Assembly (NCBI RefSeq): GCF_015832195.1
Contig: NC_052046.1
Coordinates: forward strand, 30,842,911 to 30,906,910
Direction: 5' to 3'
DNA: 64,000 nucleotides
Origin: Motacilla alba alba
Lineage: Eukaryota; Chordata; Aves; Passeriformes; Motacillidae
Part shown: positions 51,801-63,800 of the stretch, one piece after another
Numbering within the stretch: the first letter of the stretch is position 1
Layout: each line of letters begins with the position of its first letter
Program-made: the position numbers and the translations under genes
Notes under the pieces: generated by a model
Seen by the model: the letters and a program-made list of their open reading frames with translations, nothing else
Told to the model about the DNA's origin: nothing
The model's database searches: none

Positions 51801-54800
51801 ATTTCTATAAATATTCTTTTTATTTCAAATGATTCAAGAATTTCTTCAGCGACAAATTTGGAGTCATCTTTCTGAACTTCAGCTGCATTCAAAGTGATTT
51901 TTTACTGGTCATAAACTCTTTCTTGACCAATACACTGAGAAAGACCCTTCTGAAAGGTCATTCAGGTGGCACGAAGGATAGAGAGTCTGAGATACATGGG
52001 AAAAAATATTTCTTTGAAGGAATTTCTCTATTTCCATGCTTTATTAATTACTTGCTACAGTTAGAGAATTTATATGGTATATTCCTGCCCATGAAATCAT
52101 CTCTCCTTTGTGAAGCAGATGATGATACCTCAAACAAGATAGTGCTTAATAGAGCCCTTTGGCTATAGACTTTTTTTTTAGAATGGCTGAAATACTTGCA
52201 CATTCTTAAATCTTCAGAGGAATAGCTTAGTTATTTCCATGTGAGCACCCAGGCTCTGTTTTATAGCATCACACCTGTTGAAGAGGCCTCACATTATCAT
52301 GGAGGATGTTTTTACTATTTTCACCACCTATCTAACAGCCAGGTCTAAGATAAGATCAGCAGGGTTCACACTATGAGAAGTTCAATAAAGAAATAATTTA
52401 ATCAGGAAGTCCTGATGAGATATACAAAAATACCATACTATCAACAGCCAAAATGAACCCTGTTTATAAGATCTCACTTTTTCTAACTATCGCAGTAGAA
52501 ATCAGAATTAACACTATTCTGCTGCATGCAGCATAAATCACCACTAGCCAATACACTTCTCTCTTTTTGTTTACAGCAGCTGGTAAGACCATAGTAAGAT
52601 GTTTTCAGCTTACAAAAAAAAAAAAATCACCTTTCCTTTCCTTCTAGATCTAGAAAAGGGCATGCCACAGCATTTTCTGTAACTTCCTTTTATTATGAAT
52701 GTTAGCTTAGGCTTAGAGTTGTTAATGAGCATATCCTGCTTAATCCTAATTAAAGCTTACACAAGCCTTGACTTCCTTTGACGTTCACAGAACCTGAATG
52801 CAGCCAAAAATGGTGCCTCACACTGGCCATATTATCAAGAATACAATGCAATTTTGATCCAGGAAATGGAGGCTTTATGCAATGTTGATGACAGTGAAGT
52901 TAATTTCAGAGAAGAGAAGGTTTTTTTTGCTAGGGATTTCCTTATGCCCCCTCTTTTTAGTCATTGTTTACTCCCTTTGACATCATTTAGATTTAGGCAT
53001 TCTGGGCTCAAGCAAGAGGCACAGTGTTACACCAAGCCTGGGCTGCAGGACAGAAAGTAAAAAGTTTATCTCTGTCATTTTACCTGCAAACAACGCAACA
53101 TTGGCATGCTTTGCATCATAGGGGCACCTGGCCATTCCACTGAATTCCTCTTCCAGATAGTCCAAGGTATCCATCTGAAAAATCAAAGGGAGCTCCTCAG
53201 ATAGAGAAACAAAGAAACAAAACTTCTTACCCAGGATGAAGTTAATGACAGAGTTTTTCCTTTTCTGGGCACAGGAGAAAGCCATTTCTCTAACTCTACA
53301 CCTGACTGTGAAGTAAAAACTTGACAAAAATAATGGCATTAAATAAAATAAGCCTGAAAAAAAGTATGTTCAGTAAGTCAGGCATTCTTTTGGAGCTAAT
53401 AATTCTCACCCTGACACATTTTACTCAAGTCTTCAGTCTATATTTTATCTGCATACAAGTTTCGTTTTGAACTGTAGCAGGCTATGTGGTCTGTGGTTCC
53501 GGCAAGGCTCCAAAATTTATCTTCACCAGTGACCCAACAGAAGCGCTCTTATACACAGAAAAGACTGCAAACCACAGCATTCAGAAGAAACAACACTACG
53601 ACAATTATCTCTGTGTGCATTTTTCTCTCCCAAGTCCAGAGAACCTTCTGTTTTAGTCTCAACAGTGGTGCTCTCTTCCTTGATTTGCATATTCAGAAAG
53701 ATGCTCTTTAAGTTTTACTATACCAGTTGAGTCTGTGTCACAGAGAATCCTCTTACCATAAGGCAAGAATTAATCTGGGCAGGAAGTGTAAATTCTGAGG
53801 CTTATATGAAACTCCTGGGAAATAAATTCACCCTGAGCACTGATAACAACATGAATATACAGATTGACTTTACAAGAAGTTCAAGAAGGTTTGGTGAGCT
53901 AAGGGAGAATTGTGCACCTATTACCTCTGTAAGATGCTTATACTACAGTATTTTGGGAATAAGAACCTTTGTAGCATATTCAGGCAACTTGTCCAGCTCA
54001 TACTCTATAGATCACATACAGTAAAGATTCACAGAGCACGACAAATAACCCATACAGCACCATCCACTTAAATAAACTTATAATTTGTATGTTACAGCGT
54101 CCAAGTCCTTCAGTGGATGATTTGTGATCTTTTGTTTTTTTGTCATGTATCCTTCCTGTCAAAATCCACTCTGAGGGGAGTCAGTTGTGTTTACTCAAAG
54201 GCTGAAAAGCATTTCACATGGTAGTGAGAGGAAATGAGTTAGAGTCCTGAGTAACTTTTCCTGCACCAAGCACCACACCCTAGGCTCATCCTCACAACCA
54301 CTGGCACGTTTGAGGGACAGCCCTGCTTTCTGTTAGGCACATGTTTAGTTCTCTCTCTCTGTATAATGAAGGAATACTTGGAGGAAAAACCAGGGCAGGT
54401 GTTGCAGAGACCTTCTGAAGACTGCTAGAGGGATCACTATCCAGCCCTGCATCACAGGGGATGAAAACCTTGGAGTAAGGGTGAGGAGGCCATTTATATG
54501 CCTCACATCAGGATGCCAAAGAAATCTATAATTGTATCTAAAAGACAACTTCCACACAAAGATACGGGCTGAGATTTGTTAGCCTCATTAATGGAATTCA
54601 GAGATTAAAAATTTAAAATTACAAACTGTAGTAGAAGAATAAATACAGCCCAGTGATCAAGAAGCTTCATTGCATACTAGGAGCAGGCAAGGAAAGAGAG
54701 AATAAGAGTAACAGCTGTTAACAGAGTAGCTAACTGTTACCATGACACAGGCTTCCATTCTAACTCAAATTTGCTTCTTCCTCCACAGACTGGAAGAAAA

Positions 54801-57800
54801 TACTAGCCTGCACTTCTCTCCTATGTTTTCTGAACTGTAGCCATTATAGTGGCTAAATGAGGTAAAGCATCACTGCACAAAAATCAAGGAAGACCACCAG
54901 TCACAGTGAATACCATTAGAGAAGTAGTTTTCCTGGCTCTTAACATCTTTATTCAGCTTTTTTACAATAACTCTGAACCCAAAACGTGAATGACAGTTGT
55001 GATTTTGTCAGGAGCACCATTAGTAAAACTGAATTTTATTTTTCCAGAAAAAAAGATGAGAAATTACCTGTGGGACATAACAGTGCCTAGAAAAGCAGAG
55101 TCTGGATGTCGAATGCCTAAATAAATTAATTTCAAAGCTACTCCAGAGACAACCACTGTTGGGAGTTATATCAGAATATAATGGTGAAAGCGTAAGAAAA
55201 TGGGAAATACTTCAATAAGTGGGTCCTATTGGAATGAAGACTGCTGAGATACACTATGCCAAAGGAATAAATTGGCTTCCGGGCATTGATGTCAAGTATG
55301 CAGGGACCAGCAGAGTTTCTATACTGCTCTAGATAATGTTTTGGCTTTGCAGATCCCCAGCAAGTGAGGAATACTTCTCTGTCTTGCAGTACTGTTCCAT
55401 GCAGAGATTTGCTGTTCCATAGCACACAATGCCATAGGATCTCCACAGCATCCCTATCTGGGGGGCTCACAAGAAACTCAGGTTTTGCTTGCTATGTCCC
55501 CAGGGATCTTCAGAACTGGTTTTGTGATTAAGAACAGTAGAACAGAAATTTTAAAACATGCTACTCAGAAGTAACCCCCAATATTAGTCTATGACTTGAT
55601 GTGAGTGTCAGCAACAAGCTGAGGAACTTTCTGAGGAGGGACTACAGCCCCAGGCAGGGATCTGAAGGACTCTGTACCTATGGGGGGCAATGCAAAGTGG
55701 CAATACTCTTGATGTGCAGGAGTTGCAAAGAACTAGGTACTCAGTCTGTGATTTTCTCAGAAATCCAATAGACATTGAACTCAGTAGCACTGAAACAAGT
55801 CAGGACAAATGTTTCAGAGTTGAGTGGTGCACAGGTGAAGGACAATCTCATGCTGCTGCCAGCATAGTCACAATAAATCCAACCAAAAGACAAGGCATAA
55901 GTGAAATTCTACAAACAGATTACATACCTTGTAGTTCCTGCAAGAAGGGTTGAACGCATTTGTTCCACAGATAAACAGTGTATCCTCATTTCTTTTTAGG
56001 AGAACCTTAATAAAGTTATGACATTCGTCCTGAAGAAAAATAATAAGAACTATTTCAACTACTGCGTTTTGAGTATCTGTTTTTATTTTTAAGCAGTCAT
56101 ATTTCACAGGTTTAAAATTAAATTGGCTGGTACCCAATGTGATACTCTAGCCTTATTTTGCCTATGTTTAACTAACAATCAGCAATTTGTAATTAATTTA
56201 TATTCTAGTGGCTTAAAAATTATAAAGAGCTGAAGATAAAACATTCACATTGTAGCTCCTAGTTTACTGTTGCTGACAAAGGTGACTTATGTTTGAAAAC
56301 TGTTGCTCTCCTGAAGAGCGAAAAATCTCATTTTGTCCCCTGTGCCGCTGTCAGACAGTGACATCACCACTATAATGTACTGGCATAAAGCTTCTGTAAC
56401 TAGAAGGAGAAGTAGATGTAAAGAACCAAAAAATCTGCATCTAATCAAGTCTAATACTACTTGCGCCAGACATAGGTTATAGGAGAGTGAAAAGGATGTG
56501 AGAAACAGTCCTTCTACAGCCCCACATTCATGTTTTCTGATGCTTCACCTGAACTTCTCAGTAAATTCCCACAGGGGGATGGACAGCAGCACTTGGCTTT
56601 TGAAGCAATGGTAAGCAAAACTGGTAGACTAAGCATTGTGATCTGCTCAATGCCTTAAATATTTTGGGATATTGCTGTGGCTTCTGTCCTAATATTTTAT
56701 CACATTCAAAGTGAACTATTTTTGCAAATTAAAGCCTTCAGTAAGTTGATGGAAAAAGTAATTACTGGTAAGAAGTGAATGGCACGATCCATTCCACACC
56801 ACAGACAGCAGCCTGAGATAATAGTGATGCAACTAAACTGAAGGGGCAGTTGTAGAAGAAATGAAAATTGGCTACCTTATGTTTTCCCTTCATTCTGCAT
56901 GTGTCTACATCAGCTTGTCTAGATTTCCATGTCAATTTCTGCAAGAATAAAGAAAGATATAAATTAGAACTCTGAGGTTTTTTACTTTTGATTTCAGAAG
57001 TAGAAGTCCCGTAGGGGAGACTAGCTTTCAAACATACATTTATTGAAAGTTTTCTGCACTCTTTCTCCATGATTAATTCACCACAACAATGAAAATTTGG
57101 TGATGTGGATCATTCATTTAACTTTGTTGTGCCTCCAGTTCATGAGACTGGAAATCCATCCCTCTTTCTTTGAAGCCTAAACTAAAAGAATTAAACAATA
57201 GGCCAAGTTTGAAAAATGTTTACTTTTCTTAAAAGTAGTAGACGTTCTCTTCTTTTAACTGATACTGCTCTACAAATCAGAATTATAATTTATGGACTAT
57301 GAACCTTCACCGGATTCTAAATGAAATATACATTCTCAAAGACAGCATTTTAGATATGGAAAGAAATAAAATCCAGGTAATTCTTACCATGTCAATTCAG
57401 CTAACAAGCTCCAAGAGCTTTTCACCTGTCAGGACACTGCTGGCTTTATCTGCTAACACTGTTCCTTCAGAAGATTTACACCTAAATACCAGCCAGTTTT
57501 TTGGGTTTTTTTTTTGTTTGTTTGTTTTTTGAGACAAGTTTCAAAAATGGTCAAATGTGGAAGCCTTATTAATTATAATAAAACTTTTTTTAAAATCACA
57601 TGGCCTAAGATGGCATCACCTTAGACATTATTGCCATGATAGTTCTGACAGTGTTCCTGATCAGTACACTGAGGCACTGTGCATTGGAGGGGTCCAAGCT
57701 GAAAGAGTAACCATGAATGTTCATTTCCATTGTAAGCTTGTGCCCTCACTCTTTGGTGAGTGAAAAAGCTCATTTTCACCACCATTCTTAGTTAAAATGA

Positions 57801-60800
57801 AGCACTGTCCCCTCCTCCAGTGGAATTCATCCAATGCCCAAATTTTTATTATCTTCTGTCAGAACAAGGCTGTGTTTAACATATGTTACACAACATGAAC
57901 ACAATGCAAAGGACCTGAAGGGAGACTATTTTCAGTATGTTCGTGCTACTATACAATGCAGTAACGCAGACAGAGCTTTTCTTTGTTTGAATGTAACTTC
58001 CCATGGAGATAATGTGAATACATCTACAAAGTGATGTTATAGTAAGATATTATTTAATCAGTGTTTGCACAAGTGAAAAAAAAAATTGTGCACGTGAAAC
58101 TATGTAACTTGTTTATAATGACAGAAGTTTCGGTAGACTTAATTGGGATAGTATAGCTGTTATAGAAAACTGTCTATTCATATAAATGAATAGATGTTTG
58201 ACAGATGTTACATAGGGGACCTCACCATATTTCAGTACAGATTGCTTATCAGCCCAGCTAAACTACTTATCAGAAATTTGCAGAGGACACGATTGCTATT
58301 CTAGCTCTCCACAAATATGATTAGGAATGCCATCTTACTTGCTTATTACAGTTTTACAGCAGTGATAGCAAGTTCTTTAAAACAATGTTATCATTCTATT
58401 TATTTGAACCTTGTTCTAGTGTCCTTGGTTTCTGGGTGATGATAAAAGCTACTTACTTTGCTAAAATAAATTTCTTCTGTATGTGATGTGTCCATATCAA
58501 CAGTATAAATATGGTCCCTGTAAACAAAAGCAAAGAATACAAAGTCAAATGGAATAGTCAGACAGTTCATTTTCTATAAGAGAGCTATCTATCACAAGAT
58601 CTTCTATAAGCTATTTCAAAAAAAATCAGAGATCTTACCAGAAGACATTTCTGGCAGCATCTCCTGCTTCTCCCACAAAACCATTTTCACATATAAACTG
58701 TTTGTCTTCCCATTACGAGAAAAAAAGGGAAGTGCTACAAAACTTCAAAGTAAGATTCTTTCCCAAAAGCAATTATCTGAACAAATGAGATATGGGAAAG
58801 TAGATGAGTCTCACATGATTTCTGCTCTCTCAGTCCTAGAGCAGATGCCACAATCTACTACGCGGATTTTTCTGTATCCTAAAATCAGACGCAATATCTT
58901 TTAGGCACCCTTTGCCAGATTCCTGGGCTAGATGTCACTGTGCCACATTGAGCCATTTGAAGTTTTTCCTTTTCCTTTTCCTTTTCCTTTTCCTTTTCCT
59001 TTTCCCTTTCCTTTCCTTTCCTTTCCTTTCCTTTCCTTTCCTTTCCTTTCCTTTCCTTTCCTTTCCTTTCCTTTCCTTTCCTTTCCTTTCCTTTCCTTTC
59101 CTTTCCTTTCCTTTCCTTTCCTTTCCTTTCCTTTCCTTTCCTTTCCTTTCCTTTCCTTTCCTTTCCTTTCCTTTCCTTTCCTTTCCTTTCCTTGTCTAAC
59201 CTTAGCTGTTACAGTTTGACTGACAACATGTAGACAAAAGGCACAAAACTATTCCCAGAAATCATTCTTTTTTTCACACACTGCTGGCCAAACTAAACCA
59301 TAAAATATTTCTCTGCAAAAAGTTCACACTTTTTTTTTTACATTTACTTTCCTATTTTCATGAGAACCTGTCCCTCTCTAAAATTAGCTACCAATCTCTT
59401 CTTAGAAAGAGGAAATAGACACAGCTAACCAGGTAAAGAGATATTTTTAGACATTCTCTTCCATGTAAGCTGAGAAAAAGGACAGCTCTGTATAGAACCC
59501 AAAAGCTGAAAAAACCCACCAACCCACAACGCTGTAGTAACCAGCACATCAAATTGGGAATGAGATATCATTTTTCCTTGAAATAAAATTGATTTTTTTT
59601 CAAGATGCAGAAAGCTGTGCAGCTGAAGTTTGATTCACAGCATTGGAGGGTCTGCTGAATGCAGAATACAGGCTCTTTCCATTTTAGAAATCCCGGCTCT
59701 CAAGGTTAGCTTCATATTTATTGGGTTTTGGGAAAGAGTACTAGTCACTTGAACTAAGGCAAACACAGAATTCTGCTACAACAGATATAAACAACACTTC
59801 TCTCAGGTGAAGAATAGAGGCAGTATTGTGGTAGGGAATCGGCTTTGAAAATTTGTCTCCTATGGAGCTTGAGGCTGTTTGCTTTGTAAGATGCCAAATC
59901 AAGGAATTGATGGGTTTTCTTCTCTTCCAGACTCTAAAACCAGAGCTGTCATTTACTTACAAGATTGGTTTAATACTTCAGTTTATTATTTGCCTGACTT
60001 CAGTGACAGAGCAGTGGTCAGGGTTGGTTCTGGAATAAAATTACCTATTAGCACAATATCAGCTTCATGGATTACGTCATGGTTCCCTTTTTATGTGCAT
60101 TAGTCTTTATTGCTGTCACTCCTGCTATATAAAAGTGGGGGAAAAAAATCTCTTGAATTACAAATGAGGTGCGGGTGGACCTCTAAAACCCTTCTTCCAG
60201 CACAGCTCTTGATTTTATTCATCAGCCTCGCTTTCCAGAGGTTAAATTTTTTTTTCATTTTCAACAAGACAATTAGAAAATACAGCAGTGCTACTCAGAA
60301 AGAGCTGAGTTGTTTAGTTCCACCTCAACAAAACAATCTTTAGAGGACTTACTACCTGGTTCAAGGAACAGTTCAAATGAAACTCCAATGCTATGTTATG
60401 GGATTATTGGAAAGAAGGTTAGCATCAGGAAAATTACATATCATTTTCTCATGCCACTGATGAAGCACAATTGCTGACAGCGTCAGTAGAGAGTGAAAGA
60501 GCGGTCAAATTCGGGGGAGGGCTCCCTGATCACAGAAAACGTGGGATTGTCCTCACTCTCCTTTTCCCACTGCTGCCCAACTCCAACTTTCTACTAGCTG
60601 TGGTATGTGTACAGTTTACTGCTAATTAAGTTATTCTAACACAAATTTACTTAATCCTCGAGCTTCCGTTTTTTCCCACCTCCAGTCAGCAGAACTGAGT
60701 TTTGTTGCCATGGCATAATCTTGTCGAGGAAGGGAATTTAAATAATGCCACTGGCTGTGCACAACCCTTGGCACTTGGAGCATGGTTTGGAAACATGCAA

Positions 60801-63800
60801 CTGCAAAGGAGGAGGGAGCCATCCTGTACCCCACTCCGTGCCTGTTTGGTTCACACACACACACACGGGGGGGGGGGGGGGGGGGGGGGGGCAGATAATG
60901 CGAACAAAAGCTGCCACTGCTGCCACTGCACAAGACAATGGGAGGAGGAGACACAGCAAACTTAGAAGGATGTGTGTTGCCAGGATGTGGGCCAGTGAGA
61001 GAGAGATGGGGAGGGAGTACCCTTCCCATGAGAAAAAAGATGACAGGGCTGGTCCTTAGCAAGCCTGTTCAGACAGTAAAGCTTTATGGCCTTTGACTGA
61101 GTTATTCTGATTTATATTGGCTGTGTATTTCTGTCTGATACAAAACTTTATTTGGTAATAGCTAATACAGGACTTGTGTATCCCATATGACAAAATAAGT
61201 AGTGGACTGAGAGAAATTTTGTTCTATGCCAGTTGATCATTAATAAAATGCAAGCAGTTCTCAAATCTGAGTTAGCCTTTCTGGTGGGCTGAAACTGCCT
61301 GCAAAAGTCAACACTGGATTTTCCAAAACAAGTAAACAAAAAAACTCCCCAGCCTAAACACAACAGCCCTAAAATAAAAACACTGACTATTTAACCATTT
61401 GTTTTGATTGTTTTTCAGATAATTGGGTAAAACATAAACTTAGGATTGCTATATTTCAATGCATTAAAAAAGCATGAAAGCAATATCTCATATAATAGCC
61501 CAAAGATTTATTTAGCTACAGTTTTCAATTAATCTTGTTACAAAAGTTTTTGGCAAACACATTTGCTTGTGTACAAATTTGCTTCCAATCTCTAGATTTA
61601 CTACTGCCTTTGAAGGAAATGCAGTATTTGAATTACAAACTTTCATCCACACTAGATACTGAAGGATGACTCATTTTCCGAAGTTTGTTACTTAAAGATA
61701 AAAATTGCCTCTGAATTTCCACTTGTATCACATAGTCTTGTCAGTCCAGGAAGCCCATATTACTCAGTAACATGGAGGGGCGAAAGAATATGTCAAAGAG
61801 GTTTTGAGTTACTGAAGGGAAAAAAGTGTAGGAAGATTTTTTTCATGCCTATGTAAGTACAAAACAGATCAGGTCATTATTCTTTTTTGTAGGTCACAAA
61901 ATCCTAGGACTACATAAGTACTCTAACTGTAGCAAGTTGTTTTACACAAATGAGGAAGAATGCATATTCACATCCTAGTACATGTTATCCCCCAAATATT
62001 AGCATTCTTCATATAATTCATGCACACAGTGGTTTCATATCCCAAAACTGTTCTCTGGGTTTTCCTGCTCTAATGCCAGTTGCTTGGGCACTGAGATTGA
62101 CTCAGTTAGACTATCTCAGTCTGGGAACAAACTATGAAAACAGCAAAGCAAAATCTGCAAAGATGATTTACCACCATCTCACTGCAAATAATTTCCTAAT
62201 TTAAAGGAAAACAAATAAGGAAAGCAAAGAGAGCTCAGTCATGAAAAGGAGGAAATCCTGCCACCACCTTTCAAACCTATTCAACCCTCAGCCCTGCCCC
62301 ACTCATTATCCCACTAAAACCAGCAAAAATACCAATCTTGGAACTCAGGCAAAGCACAGGGCTTTTCCACTTGCCATGGGGCTGATCTCTCCTTGTGCCC
62401 TATGAGGACTACCACCACCACAGCTCCTGTGGAAGGATACTTGCTCTCTGCCTGGACTTGATGCAAGGTCTTGCTGTGAGAGCCCTGAGCTCTGCACCCA
62501 GACCCCATGAAGCGTGGGGTATGCAAGGAGCCTGCGATGCTGCAATTAGCCAGAGCAGCTGCCATGGCTGGGTAATGGAACAGGTGTGTCCTTCCAGCAG
62601 CCAGGGACATGATTCTGAAAGTGTCACTCAGTGACCGTGCTGGTGTAATGCAATTACCAATTATGTGGTGCTGCACGGAGATGGATGGGCAGCTTTCCTC
62701 CACAGGACACATCTGACCACCCAGGAGATAGGGAGTGGCTGTTTGAGAAGAAAGGCAGGCAGCTCCCAGAGGCTGCCAAGGGCTTTGCAGACAGGACTAC
62801 AGGACTGGTGGTGAGAGGCTGCCTGTTCAGCAGCTGTTCCCCTTCACTCTTGGCCATCCCACCCACCACTTCTCCCATCTGCAGCAACAGCCTGGTTTTA
62901 TGTGACACATGCAGAAAGGTGTGTATTTTTCCAATGGAGGACCAGAAAACAGGCAGGAAACAAGCTACTACTTGAGAGGCAGCTTGCAGGGAGGTCCCAA
63001 ACAGGATCTGGGTCCAAGAGCTCATAAACTGGACTACCCACCCTTGCAAATCTGGACCACCCAGCCCTGCTAATCTGGAGCCATCTTGCACTCATTCTGC
63101 ATCTCTCATGTAATTCCCACTCTAAGACCGTCAATCTTCTTTGCTAACAACAGGTAGGGATGTGAAGTGTTAATATTGTATCTCTGCCAGGTTGGCAGCA
63201 GTCTGATGGGTGTAGGCCCACTGAGGCTGACAGTGCAAGCTGAGCTAGGCAAACTGAATGGGTGGCTCTATGTGCAATTTTTATAAAAAGACGTGCTCAT
63301 GTCTGCATAGTACAGCTCTCCAAAAAAGTCAAGACACTTAATTCAGTTAACCTTGAGGGAGCATGTTTAGTTTTTTTTCTTTGTTTTAAGATACCAAAAC
63401 CATGCCTAAATCAGCAAAATTACATTCCAATAATTCTTACCAAAAATACATTTGTGCACAGAAGAATTATTCTCTAAAATTTGTCATTACTGGTGAGCAC
63501 AAGTGGAATAAAAAGATGAGGGTGGAATTGCTTCTCCATGGAACTAAATTATATTTCTGTCAACTTCCCTCTTGCAGGTCTCAGAGGAAGGCAGAGGCAT
63601 GTAGTCCTAAAGCACAGGCGTAACACATTGCAAAACTTTAGTTGATCATCTAGCAATGTTTTTAATATGTCTTACTAACAGGCTGCAAAGCTCTCTCTGA
63701 GTGCAAGACAATCCTAAAAATAATGTGTCCATCAGAGAAGAGCTCAGAATATTCCTTGTCTTCTCCTTGCTCCTCTTAAAGCAGTAAGAGAGGAGTGGTG

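Noticed and set aside
58912..59219. Two 95-codon Phe/Leu/Ser/Pro-rich open frames
   Set aside because: They are produced by the CTTTC pentamer array.
60631..61062. 143-codon and 104-codon open frames around 60.8 kb
   Set aside because: They cross the CA/G25 tract (Pro or Gly runs) and are low-complexity artefacts.
62314..63134. Overlapping open frames up to 145 codons on both strands
   Set aside because: The region is GC-richer so stops are scarcer. No recognisable domain, no consistent splice sites and nothing collinear with SEMA6A.
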